Shown: piece after piece, positions 1-8,536 of the stretch
Layout: every line of letters begins with the position of its first letter
How positions within the stretch are numbered: the first letter of the stretch is position 1
Source: Chlamydiota bacterium
GTDB taxonomy: Bacteria > Chlamydiota > Chlamydiia > Chlamydiales > Rhabdochlamydiaceae
NCBI GenBank assembly: GCA_013288005.1
Contig: JABDCS010000017.1
Span: 1 to 37,719 of the forward strand
DNA length: 37,719 nt
Direction of reading: 5' to 3'
The notes under the pieces: generated by a model
Told to the model about the DNA's origin: nothing
Database searches by the model: none
What the model saw: the letters and a program-made list of their open reading frames with translations, nothing else
Made by a program: the position numbers and the translations under genes

Positions 1-110
1 CCGATTATTCGGCCTATAGAGAACGGATAGAATTGTAAGCCTAAGCGATTTGCTAATGCAATTGTGTATTTAGTAAATCAGTTATTATTTTATATCCGCT
101 GACCAAAGGA

Positions 111-431
111 TTAATCGTCTACAGATAGTCCAACGTTATTGGCCTTCTCAGTAGATTGTACGTGCGCTGACCAAGAGCTACTCTTTACTTTGTCAGTCTC
201 CACTAGTTGGATGAGCTTTGTCATACTTGTAATAAAATTCGCTTTCCATGTTGCATAGTCGACTTCGCTAGCTTGAGGATCAGGAAGCAGAGCTGTAAAT
301 TCATGTAACTCATCCATTGCAGGACATTGCATTTTGATTTCAACATCAATGTCATATGTTTTTTCTTCTGCACACAAGAGTGGTGAGGAAAACACTGCCC
401 ATGCCGCCATACTTTTCAAAACAATATTCAT
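111..431 (-). CDS. small secreted protein of unknown function
   Basis: A 106-residue protein starting at ATG. Residues 1-21 look like a cleavable signal peptide: a short charged start, a hydrophobic core and a likely cut after LLCA, before EEKTYD. The mature part is about 85 residues, polar, with one cysteine and no recognisable domain. It lies about 30 bases downstream of tRNA-Asn on the same strand, so it may be read from the tRNA promoter. I do not recognise a family. An exported periplasmic or surface role is inferred from the signal peptide alone. Confidence 0.6.
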   Translation of the reverse strand: MNIVLKSMAAWAVFSSPLLCAEEKTYDIDVEIKMQCPAMDELHEFTALLPDPQASEVDYATWKANFITSMTKLIQLVETDKVKSSSWSAHVQSTEKANNVGLSVDD

Positions 432-461
432 AAGACATCAAGTTAAAATTTAGATAAAGAA

Positions 462-533
462 CTCCGGGTGTAGGATTCGAACCTACGACCAATGGATTAA
501 CAGTCCACTGCTCTACCACTGAGCTAACCCGGA
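462..533 (-). tRNA. tRNA-Asn (anticodon GTT)
   Basis: The minus strand folds into a complete cloverleaf of 72 nt. The 7-bp acceptor stem is TCCGGGT with ACCCGGA, and the discriminator base is G. The D arm is GCTC-AGTGGTA-GAGC, the anticodon loop is CTGTTAA with GTT in the anticodon position, and the T arm contains GGTTCGAATCC. The 3' CCA is not encoded and must be added after transcription. Confidence 0.97.
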
Positions 534-554
534 TCAACCAGAACAGAAGGTAAC

Positions 555-583
555 ATACTAATCCTCTTCAGAATAAACGACAA
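555..583 (-). promoter_or_regulatory. candidate sigma-70 type promoter for tRNA-Asn
   Basis: On the minus strand TTGTCG (578-583) and TAGTAT (555-560) are separated by exactly 17 bases. Transcription would start near 548, about 15 bases before the tRNA 5' end. Inferred from consensus match and position. Confidence 0.55.
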
Positions 584-612
584 GAATTCTTTACCTTTGC
601 TAGAGTAGTCAT

Positions 613-2772
613 ATGGATCAGATATTTGGTTATATAGAAAATATTGTATTCGCTGACGAGCAAAAGGGGTTCACGGTTGCCAAACTTAAAGAACCTAAAA
701 AACGTGAACTGACGTGCATTGTCGGGGTAATGCCAGGCGTACAGCCAGGAGAATCACTCAAGTGTGAAGGGGCATGGAAACAACATCCTCAGCATGGCTT
801 ACAATTCGAGGTACAAAATTTTGCGTGTCAAGCTCCTTCCGACTTAGTCGGCATTCAAAAATACTTAGAATCGGGAATGATCAAGGGAATTGGCCCCGTT
901 TATGCAGAAAGAATTGTGAAGCATTATGGATTGAAAACTTTAGAAATTATCGACAGAGATCCAGGGTTACTTGAAGATGTCCCCGGACTAGGCAAAAAAC
1001 GAATCGAAAAAATCAGGACTTGCTGGCAAGAACAACGTCAAATTCGAGATGTAATGATCTTTTTGCGCAGCCATCAGATAAGCCCTTCGCTTGCACAAAA
1101 AATTTTCCGTACCTATGGCGATCGCAGCATATCCATGGTAAAAAACAACCCCTATTGCATGGCGCGCGATATTATCGGCATTGGATTTTTGACAGCCGAT
1201 AGAATAGGTCAAGCTATGGGAATAGCTTTAGATTCCCCCTTAAGGATAGATGCTGGTGTTACGCATAAACTTTGGGAATTCAGCAACGAAGGCCATGTCT
1301 GTTATCCAAAAGAGGAACTTATCTATAGCTGTACCGAAATGCTAGGTGTGCATGAAGCGGCTGTCCAAGAGCGCTTATACTTTTTGACCCGCGACGGAGA
1401 AATTGTCGAAGAAAATGACCTGGTTTGGGTTAAGCCCTTATTTTTAGCCGAGGTGGGAATTGCGCGTGAGATTGGTAGGCTTGTATCGTGTCCGGGGTCT
1501 TTACGGCAAGTAGACGCTGAAAAAGCGACAGATTGGGTAGAAAAAACGCTAAATATTACTTTTGCCCCAGAACAAAAACAAGCTGTCTCCGAAGCAGTAA
1601 ATAGCAAAGTCTATCTTATTACAGGTGGACCTGGAACAGGTAAGAGCACAATTACGAAAGGTATTTTAACGATACTTTCCAAACTTACCCAAAAAATTCT
1701 ATTAGCTGCACCAACAGGACGAGCCGCTAAACGGATGAGCGAAATTACGGGATATAAGGCAGCTACGATTCATAGCATGCTCGAAATGGACTTCCAAAAG
1801 GGAGGTTTCAAACGAGGGAAGGATAATCCGCTTGAATGCGATCTACTGATCGTAGACGAAGCGAGCATGATTGACACTTTGCTCATGCACAACCTACTCA
1901 AAGCTGTTCCGAATCATGCTAAGCTACTGATCATTGGAGATGTGGATCAACTTCCAAGTGTGGGGCCGGGAAATGTATTAAGGGATGTTATTGATTCTTC
2001 ATGTATTTCTGTTTGTCGATTAAAAAAGATCTTTCGACAGGCTGCTGGCTCTCGCATCATTGTCAATGCGCACAAAATTAATGCCGGAGAATTTCCCGAC
2101 CTCTCCTCTAGTCACGAAAGTGACTTCTTCTTTTTGCAAAACGAGTCACCAGAAGAGGTTTTGAATTGCATTGTCGATCTTGTCACAAAACGACTACCTA
2201 CTACCTACAAACTCCATCGCTTTGACGATATTCAAGTCTTAGCTCCTATGAAAAAGGGACTCATTGGCATTGAAAATCTCAATCATGTTTTGCAAAACGC
2301 ACTCAATCCTAATTTACATCCTTTATCTCACATGGGGAGGAATTTGCACCTTGGAGATAAGGTGATGCAGATTCGAAATAATTACCAAAAAGAGGTTTAC
2401 AATGGCGATATTGGACGCATTATCTCGATTGACCTAACTGATAGAGTCGTGGAAGTCCTCTTTGAAGATCGTAAGGTCTTATATGAATTTACAGAATTAG
2501 ATGAGCTTCTTCATGCTTATGCCGTTTCCATTCACAAGTATCAGGGAAGTGAATGTCCTTGTATTGTGATGCCCGTCCACACTTCCCATTTCAAAATGCT
2601 ACAACGCAATCTTCTTTATACAGGAGTAACCAGAGGAAAAAAACTCGTGGTTCTCGTCGGCACGTCAAAAGCCTTGATGATGGGTATAAAGAATAATCAA
2701 GTCACTCAACGAAATACCAGTCTTAAAATGAAAATCGCCACCCTGCTTCCTTCTTTAGAGAGAGATAAATAG
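613..2772 (+). CDS. recD2: RecD2-type ATP-dependent DNA helicase
   Basis: A 719-residue superfamily 1B helicase, acting 5'-3' on DNA in repair or recombination. The RecD2-type N-terminal region (OB-like, then helix-hairpin-helix elements such as GIGPVYAERI near 92-101 and VPGLGKKRI near 123-131) separates it from RecD of the RecBCD complex. Walker A is GGPGTGKST at 338-346, motif II is DEAS at 415-418, and motif III is GDVDQLPSVGPG at 442-453. Near the C-terminus are the UvrD-like SIHKYQGSE and the motif VI TGVTRGKK. Length is normal for RecD2. It is convergent with metG, as in C. trachomatis, where the gene is called recD_1. No strong ribosome binding site precedes the ATG. Confidence 0.95.
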   Translation: MDQIFGYIENIVFADEQKGFTVAKLKEPKKRELTCIVGVMPGVQPGESLKCEGAWKQHPQHGLQFEVQNFACQAPSDLVGIQKYLESGMIKGIGPVYAERIVKHYGLKTLEIIDRDPGLLEDVPGLGKKRIEKIRTCWQEQRQIRDVMIFLRSHQISPSLAQKIFRTYGDRSISMVKNNPYCMARDIIGIGFLTADRIGQAMGIALDSPLRIDAGVTHKLWEFSNEGHVCYPKEELIYSCTEMLGVHEAAVQERLYFLTRDGEIVEENDLVWVKPLFLAEVGIAREIGRLVSCPGSLRQVDAEKATDWVEKTLNITFAPEQKQAVSEAVNSKVYLITGGPGTGKSTITKGILTILSKLTQKILLAAPTGRAAKRMSEITGYKAATIHSMLEMDFQKGGFKRGKDNPLECDLLIVDEASMIDTLLMHNLLKAVPNHAKLLIIGDVDQLPSVGPGNVLRDVIDSSCISVCRLKKIFRQAAGSRIIVNAHKINAGEFPDLSSSHESDFFFLQNESPEEVLNCIVDLVTKRLPTTYKLHRFDDIQVLAPMKKGLIGIENLNHVLQNALNPNLHPLSHMGRNLHLGDKVMQIRNNYQKEVYNGDIGRIISIDLTDRVVEVLFEDRKVLYEFTELDELLHAYAVSIHKYQGSECPCIVMPVHTSHFKMLQRNLLYTGVTRGKKLVVLVGTSKALMMGIKNNQVTQRNTSLKMKIATLLPSLERDK

Positions 2773-2793
2773 ACGATTAATGAATCTAGAAGA

Positions 2794-4842
2794 TTAGCTG
2801 ACAACATCACCTGGTTGGGCATCCTGGAGAATAATAAGCTTTAGACCATGGTCGGTGTCGGCAGCAAGGACCATACCTTGACTTTCAATTCCCATTAGAG
2901 TGGCAGACTGCAAATTGGCTACAAGTACAACCTGTTTACCAACTAGCTCTTGAGGATCCTCATAGCTGCCACGGATACCCGAGACGATAGTTCGCGTTTC
3001 GATACCAATATCGACTGTAAGCTTATAGAGCTTTTTGCTTTTAGCTACGATTTCGGCACTCATGATTTTCCCAATGCGTAAATCAAGTTTGCGCACATCA
3101 TCAATAGAGATAGATGTTTTAAGTGGTTCACAAGGAGAAGAAACTGCTGCGGCTTTTTTTGCTGCTGCTGTAGTTAGTAGATTAATTTCCTCTTCGATCC
3201 AAGTTGGTTCAACTTTATGCAATAGCAGTTCTGGACGAGGTAAAGTTCGACTCTCAGCAATTTTTGCTCCACATACTGTTTCCCACTCCTCTTTCTCGAG
3301 AAGAGTTGTAAAACCAAGAAGTTCCCAAAGTTTTTGTGCTGTTGAAGGAATAATGGGAGAAGAGGTAAGTGCGAGATATTTTAACGCCTCCAAACAAAGA
3401 GAAAGAGTTGTCTCCATATCGGGTCGTGTTTCTTCATTTTTCGCTGCTATCCAAGGCTTTTTCGCATCAAAATAGACATTGCCAGCTTGCGCGAGTTCCA
3501 TGATGAGCTGAGTGGCTTTGCGTAAATGAAATTGGGTAAAGCTCGATGCAATTTGACTTGTGAGGTTTTCAATTGTCTGTAAAAACTGTACATCACGCTC
3601 GGCCATGGGACCGCGCTTAGGCACCCGTCCTTCAAGATGGTTAGCGACGAAAACGAGTGTGCGATTCGCAAAATTGCCATACTTGCCAACCAGTTCGCTA
3701 TTACAACGCATTTCAAAATCACGCCAAGAAAATTCGGAATCTTGGGTTTCTGGGGCATTTGCAGCGATCGTATAGCGGATTTGGTCTACCGTAAAACGTT
3801 TAAAGAAACGCTCTAAATCGATTGTCCACCCTTCAGACTTACTAAATTGACGTCCTTCTAGATTATAGAATTCATTCGCAGGCAGGTCATCCACCAGTTT
3901 ATACGGCTGCTTTTGCCCCATTGTCATAGCAGGAAAAAAAACGGCATGAAAAGGAATATTGTCTTTACCGATGAACTGAACGTAATGGGTGGCAGGGTCC
4001 AGCCAAAAGTCCTTCCATGCTTCACTCTTACCAGCTTTTTCCGCCCAATCTTGAGTGGCAGAAATATAACCTATTGGAGCATCAAACCAAACGTAAAAGA
4101 CCTTCCCCTTTGCTTCAGGCAATGGAACTGGAATACCCCACTCCGAATCTCGCGTGATTGCTCGTGGGCGGAGCTCATCGATATAGTGACGTGCAAAATT
4201 GACGACATTAGGTTTCCATGCACGCGTAGCAAGCCATTCGCGTAGCTTTTCTTTAAAAAGATCAAATCGTAAGAACCAATGGTTAGTGGCTTTAGGCACC
4301 AAAGGTGAACCTGTTTGTTTAGAACGAGGAGCCTTAAGATCTGTTGCCTCGTAACTCGCTCCGCACTTCTGGCATTCATCTCCTCTCGCTTCCATAAATC
4401 CACATTTAGGACAAGTCCCTACAACATAACGATCCGCTAGGAACTTTCCCTCCTTTTCCGAGTAGAGTTGTTCCGTGACTTTTTCTTCGATGTAGCCATT
4501 GTCGAGCAGATCGCGAAAAAATTGTTGTGTAGGAGCAACGTGACCTGGCCAAGTCGTTCGAGAATAATGGTCAAACGTTATGGCGAGCTTCTGAAAAAAG
4601 GAGGCATTAATCGCATGAAAAATATCGACGTGTTCTTTAGGTGAACGACCTGCGACGTCAGCTGTTAAGGTGATGGCGACCCCATGTTCATCTGATCCAC
4701 AGATGAAAAGAACATCATTTCCTAAAAGACGTTGAAAACGCGCATAACAATCAGCTGGTAAATACGCCCCAGCAATGTGACCGAAGTGAAGTGGCCCGTT
4801 GGCATAGGGAAGCGCTGCAGTTATGAGAACTTTTTTTTTCAT
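2794..4842 (-). CDS. metG: methionine-tRNA ligase with C-terminal tRNA-binding domain
   Basis: A 682-residue class I synthetase charging tRNA-Met. The HIGH motif appears as HFGH in PYANGPLHFGH near residue 20. A zinc knuckle with CPKCG and CQKCG lies near 145-160. The KMSKS loop is FSKSEG, a known kind of variant. A C-terminal EMAP/tRBD-like domain starts near 575 (DVRKLDLRIGKI) and is used in other bacteria for dimerisation and tRNA binding. It is the last gene of the minus-strand run yicC-gmk-small protein-metG, 15 bases after the small gene. Confidence 0.97.
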   Translation of the reverse strand: MKKKVLITAALPYANGPLHFGHIAGAYLPADCYARFQRLLGNDVLFICGSDEHGVAITLTADVAGRSPKEHVDIFHAINASFFQKLAITFDHYSRTTWPGHVAPTQQFFRDLLDNGYIEEKVTEQLYSEKEGKFLADRYVVGTCPKCGFMEARGDECQKCGASYEATDLKAPRSKQTGSPLVPKATNHWFLRFDLFKEKLREWLATRAWKPNVVNFARHYIDELRPRAITRDSEWGIPVPLPEAKGKVFYVWFDAPIGYISATQDWAEKAGKSEAWKDFWLDPATHYVQFIGKDNIPFHAVFFPAMTMGQKQPYKLVDDLPANEFYNLEGRQFSKSEGWTIDLERFFKRFTVDQIRYTIAANAPETQDSEFSWRDFEMRCNSELVGKYGNFANRTLVFVANHLEGRVPKRGPMAERDVQFLQTIENLTSQIASSFTQFHLRKATQLIMELAQAGNVYFDAKKPWIAAKNEETRPDMETTLSLCLEALKYLALTSSPIIPSTAQKLWELLGFTTLLEKEEWETVCGAKIAESRTLPRPELLLHKVEPTWIEEEINLLTTAAAKKAAAVSSPCEPLKTSISIDDVRKLDLRIGKIMSAEIVAKSKKLYKLTVDIGIETRTIVSGIRGSYEDPQELVGKQVVLVANLQSATLMGIESQGMVLAADTDHGLKLIILQDAQPGDVVS

Positions 4843-4857
4843 GCGTGGGCGAGGCGT

Positions 4858-5115
4858 TTATTTTTTGTCGGATGAGGGATGACGTTCGTTGTCAACTTTT
4901 GGTTGCGTCTTCGCTTCTTCAATCAGGTCAGCGAGTTCGTTCATGGAGTATTCGGTTGGATTTTTTAGGATTTCGAGCAAAATCGTTTCAACAGAGGTCT
5001 CATGTCCAGCCGCCACCAGGTAACGCGCTTTTTGCATCGCGTAGTTAGCGAGCTCAAAATTGCTCTTGAAGAGGCTTTTTAATTGCTCATTGGTAAGTTG
5101 GTCGCGTCCTGGCAT
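4858..5115 (-). CDS. small protein between gmk and metG, possibly divergent RNA polymerase omega subunit
   Basis: An 85-residue cytosolic protein starting at ATG, 8 bases after gmk, with a charged C-terminal tail. The position matches the hypothetical CT031 of C. trachomatis. Residues 17-50 (around NFELANYAMQKARYLVAAGH and then TSVETILLEI) resemble the RpoZ core (RFDLVLVAARRARQ, then TTVIALREI). The order yicC-gmk-rpoZ is common in other bacteria, for example Bacillus. Family membership is inference from weak similarity plus gene order. The safe call is a conserved chlamydial small protein. Confidence 0.6.
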   Translation of the reverse strand: MPGRDQLTNEQLKSLFKSNFELANYAMQKARYLVAAGHETSVETILLEILKNPTEYSMNELADLIEEAKTQPKVDNERHPSSDKK

Positions 5116-5123
5116 AGATCTCC

Positions 5124-5726
5124 TTAAAGGGTAATATTTTTTGTGCGGTGTTCTTCCGCAATGACGATACTACGAAGCACTTGATAGGCAACCGTTAAAT
5201 CGTCATTAATAATCTGGTAATCATATCGTTCTGCAAGAGGGAGTTCATTAACTGCCCAATCGAGACGATTTTCAATAGATTCCTTGCTCTCTGTTTTTCG
5301 ACTGACTAAACGTTCTCTTAGCTCCTCAAAACTCGGCGGCCGTAAAAAAATCGAAATGGCGGCGATTTTACCCTGGAGCTGCATGGCTCCCTGCGTATCA
5401 ATGACAAGAACGACGTGCTGTCCCTTGTTAAGCTCATTTTCAACAGAAGTTTTGGAGGTGCCATAGTAATGCCCAAATACTTTAGCATATTCAAGGAAAT
5501 CGCCCGATTGAATTTTTTTTTCAAATTCTTCAAGCGATAAAAAATGGTAATCTTTTCCTTCAATTTCTCCTATTCGCATAGGGCGAGTAGAACAAGAAAT
5601 ACTTTCGTTGATACAAGAAAATTCTTCAACCAGCATCCGAACAAGTGTTGTTTTTCCAGTTCCGGCAGGTGCACTTACAATAAAAAGCAGTCCTTTTTTG
5701 GTATTGCCTAAAACTTTTTTTGTCAT
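5124..5726 (-). CDS. gmk: guanylate kinase
   Basis: Phosphorylates GMP to GDP with ATP. The start is taken at ATG 5724-5726, one base after the yicC stop, giving 200 residues, normal for the family. A longer frame from TTG at 5765 would overlap yicC by 38 bases and adds only a basic non-conserved tail. The P-loop is SAPAGTGKTT, with an alanine-proline opening in place of the usual GPSG. The GMP-binding region SCSTRPMRIGEIEGKDYHF and the lid region RLVSRKTES are present. Coupled to yicC and followed by the omega-like gene. Confidence 0.95.
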   Translation of the reverse strand: MTKKVLGNTKKGLLFIVSAPAGTGKTTLVRMLVEEFSCINESISCSTRPMRIGEIEGKDYHFLSLEEFEKKIQSGDFLEYAKVFGHYYGTSKTSVENELNKGQHVVLVIDTQGAMQLQGKIAAISIFLRPPSFEELRERLVSRKTESKESIENRLDWAVNELPLAERYDYQIINDDLTVAYQVLRSIVIAEEHRTKNITL

Positions 5727-5727
5727 G

Positions 5728-6600
5728 TCACTCGATGTTTTGGACCTGTTCACGGATTTTTTCAAGTTCTGACTTCATAAGAATAATCAATTGAGAAACT
5801 TCAAGATTCGTAGATTTCGAACCAATGGTATTCATTTCTCGTAGCATTTCTTGTACGAGAAACTCCATAGATCTACCAACCCCTTTTTCATTTCCTTTCA
5901 AAGCCGTAGCCATTTGAGCAAAGTGGGAATAAAGACGCGTTATTTCTTCTTCGATATCGATCTTCTCGGCTAGTAAAGCGGCTTCTCGCATGACTCTCTC
6001 TTCATTCGCTAGTAAATCTTGGCTAATCTCTTTTAAGCGTGCTGTAACTCTTACGCGATATTCTTCGGCGACTTTAGGAGCATGATCTTTTATCTCTGCA
6101 AGATAATTTTCAAGTTTCTCAATACGCTGCTTAATATCGTGCGCTAAAGCCTTGCCTTCAATTTCACGCATTCCTTGCCATTCATGGATTGCCTTTTCAA
6201 AAGCCTCTTTAAGACCTTTTTTATATTGGTCTTCATCGAGTTTTTCTGGTTCATCTGTCATTCTTTCTAAAAGAAATCTAAGATCAATAACTTCTTGGGG
6301 TTTATAACCCAGTTCAAAAGCTAATTGTGACCATACAGATTGCAAACTCTTGAGTTTAGGAGCCAAATTGCGAAGTAGAGATGCTTCTTCTCGCTGAAGA
6401 TTCACACGGATCGTTACCTGTCCCCTTTGCGCAAAAGGAGCTAACCATTTCCGCAAGTGCACATCAAAAGACAGGTAATCTTTGGGTAAATACACCTGAA
6501 TTTCGAGTCCCTTCCGATTAACAGAGTGAAGCTCGACAACATAGCGCCCTTCTAAAGTATCTACACTTCCACGGCCAAAGGCCGTCATGCTTCTGATCAT
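5728..6600 (-). CDS. yicC: YicC family endoribonuclease
   Basis: A 290-residue protein with the family start MIRSMTAFGRG and the conserved end IGSKSTNLEVSQL...KSELEKIREQVQNIE. The N-terminal YicC domain (about 1-155) and the C-terminal DUF1732 part (about 205-290) are both present. The family includes metal-dependent endoribonucleases involved in RNA turnover. It is the first gene of the minus-strand run, with a good promoter 38 bases upstream, and its stop is one base from the gmk start. This yicC-gmk pair is common in bacteria. I do not recall yicC at this place in C. trachomatis. Confidence 0.93.
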   Translation of the reverse strand: MIRSMTAFGRGSVDTLEGRYVVELHSVNRKGLEIQVYLPKDYLSFDVHLRKWLAPFAQRGQVTIRVNLQREEASLLRNLAPKLKSLQSVWSQLAFELGYKPQEVIDLRFLLERMTDEPEKLDEDQYKKGLKEAFEKAIHEWQGMREIEGKALAHDIKQRIEKLENYLAEIKDHAPKVAEEYRVRVTARLKEISQDLLANEERVMREAALLAEKIDIEEEITRLYSHFAQMATALKGNEKGVGRSMEFLVQEMLREMNTIGSKSTNLEVSQLIILMKSELEKIREQVQNIE

Positions 6601-6954
6601 GAAATTAAGAGGATATATCGCAGTTAAAGTATTGCTGATTATGTCTTACATTAGACTTACTGACAAGAATTGCGATAGAGGATGTATCGAAAGAAATATT
6701 TTATCGCATTAAGGGACCGAACTAGATTTAGGTTTCCTTCCTAATTATCGAATAATTTCCAAAAAAAGATAACTCTCCTCTCGATCTAAAGCCCACATTA
6801 TCTATTTGCTATTTTGCTCGCCGAATGTTTAAGAAAATTTAATTTTTTAAACATCTAATCTTTAAGTTTTTGCAGTAATATTCTAATTTTTTCTTAACAA
6901 AAATATGAATCTTAATGTTATTACAAGAGTAAACAATCACTATGTGGTAAAACT
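6601..6954. other. 354-base intergenic region between divergent yicC and the effector-like island
   Basis: A very AT-rich stretch holding the yicC promoter at its left end (6638-6666). No convincing gene was found. A 20-codon frame at 6682-6744 is too short to support. On the plus side AT-rich elements such as TTAACA (6894-6899) precede the first island gene, but none makes a clear consensus pair. No hairpin or RNA gene was recognised. Confidence 0.6.
6638..6666 (-). promoter_or_regulatory. candidate promoter for yicC-gmk-metG run
   Basis: On the minus strand TTGTCA (6661-6666) and CATAAT (6638-6643) are 17 bases apart. The start would fall near 6631, leaving a leader of about 30 bases before the yicC ATG. 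Confidence 0.6.
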
Positions 6955-8472
6955 ATGGCCACCTCCGGTTTCTCTGGTGACATTCGTACGGCTCCTTCCG
7001 AGACTTCGAATCAGCCTTTAACTTTTAAAACATCTCCATCTTCTCAGATTTTCCAAAAACATGTAGGGATAGATGCGAAGAAAGAGGATGTTGTTTCAAG
7101 AAAAATCCGACAGCCCAAGGCGCTTTTGAAACACCCAAAATGGAAAAGAATCGTCGAAGCGAGGATACCTTCTCATTTACCCGCCGTAGCCGCTTATCGA
7201 CAATCGTCGCAAGAGTATCCACCAGCGAAAATGAGTAAACCTCGCAAAGTAAAAAAATTGAGAAAAACAAGAGCGGTAGAGATTGAGGAATTTACACCCA
7301 TTCCAGTGGTCGAAACGGTACACAAAGAAGAAAGCAAAGAAGAACTTACTTTAGTTCCTCCCTCCCCTATTTCCTCACCCCAAAGTAAGATTGCAGAAGA
7401 TGAGTCAAAATCATTAGACCTACAATCTCCCAAACTGAAAGGCCCCTGGACTCCAGAATTGCGACAAATCTGCGCAGAGGTAGTTGCTACTTACATGCGC
7501 AATGTGGATTTAATCACTAAAGATACTCTAAAAGAGCTAAAGAAGTTTCTCCAGCATACTTTCCCCACTTTGCCTTTAGAAGAGTGTAATGCGGCGATCT
7601 ATGTGTTTGCCGATCATCTTCGTACCTCCATTCCTACGGAATCCACGATTTTGTATGCGATGCGTGATGAAGGAAAATTCAAAAAATCTAAACACGAGAC
7701 GCGATTAAGCTCTATAAACGATGCACTTTCTTATATTGCCTCTCGTGAAGATTGGGTCAGCATAAACTTATTGCACTTTCTGGAAAGTCAACATGCCGAA
7801 GTAGCATTAACAGAATTAAAAGCTCTAGTAACCTATCTTCGTAATCACAGTTCGGCAGACTCTTCCGAGCTTCTTGAAGCCATGCAGCGTGCAGAAAGTC
7901 GTTTGGTTGGGAGCCCTCTAGCAAAGGATTTCGATCGTTATGAGAGTTTAAATGCGGCTATTCGCTATATCAAGAATACGCCTTCTTGGGACGAGTTAAG
8001 CTTAAGACGCCTTTTTGAAAGTGAATTTCCCGATCTTAAAATAGAGGATAGAGAAGCCCGGATTCGCATATTTAAGGATGTGCGAAAGGGACTTGTACCC
8101 TTGGATAGCATAATTATTGAAAGCCTATTACATAGTGAAAAATACCACTGGGGTTACAAAACTCGAGAACAATGCATCCAGCAGGCTCTTGCATGGACAC
8201 TGTCCCATCTATCAGGACCACCTGCAAAGTGGGAGCCATTAGAACTTAATACTTACATAACCAAACAATTTCCAGACCTTCCTGAAAAGGAAAAAAGCCA
8301 TCTCATTAATCTTATCTCTCAAGGCATAACACAAGGCGTAATTAAGCCCCCTCGCAATCGCAGTTGGTATCAATTTGGAAAATCTAAGCCAGCTAGAGTA
8401 AAGCCCACATTGGGGTGGACAATTCCAGATTTAATTCTTTCTTTGGAAAAAGCGGGAAATAAGAGAGATTAA
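6955..8472 (+). CDS. island paralog 1: helical-repeat protein without protease motif
   Basis: A 505-residue protein. Residues 1-165 are a basic, Pro/Lys/Ser/Glu-rich, probably disordered N-terminus. The rest reads as four degenerate repeats of about 70 residues, near 170-240, 250-320, 328-400 and 404-465. Each has the shape hydrophobic helix, Trp, then L..(F/Y)L...FP..., then a second helix. The third and fourth repeats and the tail (FPDLP.KE...LI, KPARVKP..GWTI.D) clearly match the C-termini of the four following genes. There is no HExxH motif, signal peptide or membrane segment. It is likely part of the same family system, perhaps an adaptor or a protease-free effector. This role is inference. 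Confidence 0.75.
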   Translation: MATSGFSGDIRTAPSETSNQPLTFKTSPSSQIFQKHVGIDAKKEDVVSRKIRQPKALLKHPKWKRIVEARIPSHLPAVAAYRQSSQEYPPAKMSKPRKVKKLRKTRAVEIEEFTPIPVVETVHKEESKEELTLVPPSPISSPQSKIAEDESKSLDLQSPKLKGPWTPELRQICAEVVATYMRNVDLITKDTLKELKKFLQHTFPTLPLEECNAAIYVFADHLRTSIPTESTILYAMRDEGKFKKSKHETRLSSINDALSYIASREDWVSINLLHFLESQHAEVALTELKALVTYLRNHSSADSSELLEAMQRAESRLVGSPLAKDFDRYESLNAAIRYIKNTPSWDELSLRRLFESEFPDLKIEDREARIRIFKDVRKGLVPLDSIIIESLLHSEKYHWGYKTREQCIQQALAWTLSHLSGPPAKWEPLELNTYITKQFPDLPEKEKSHLINLISQGITQGVIKPPRNRSWYQFGKSKPARVKPTLGWTIPDLILSLEKAGNKRD

Positions 8473-8536
8473 AAGCGTCGACAACTATAACTGTGTGTCC
8501 CAAAACACAGTCTGTAACGCTTTACTAATTTCAGAA

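Noticed and set aside
3035..3475. Plus-strand open frame inside metG
   Set aside because: It is antisense to a well-conserved synthetase, has no ribosome binding site, and its Ser-rich translation has no recognisable domain.
5727..5765. TTG start giving a longer guanylate kinase
   Set aside because: It overlaps yicC by 38 bases and adds a non-conserved basic tail; the ATG at 5726 directly follows the yicC stop and gives the normal length.
6682..6744. A 20-codon open frame in the yicC upstream region
   Set aside because: Too short, no similarity or conserved features, and chance expectation is high; GAGG before the ATG is the only support.
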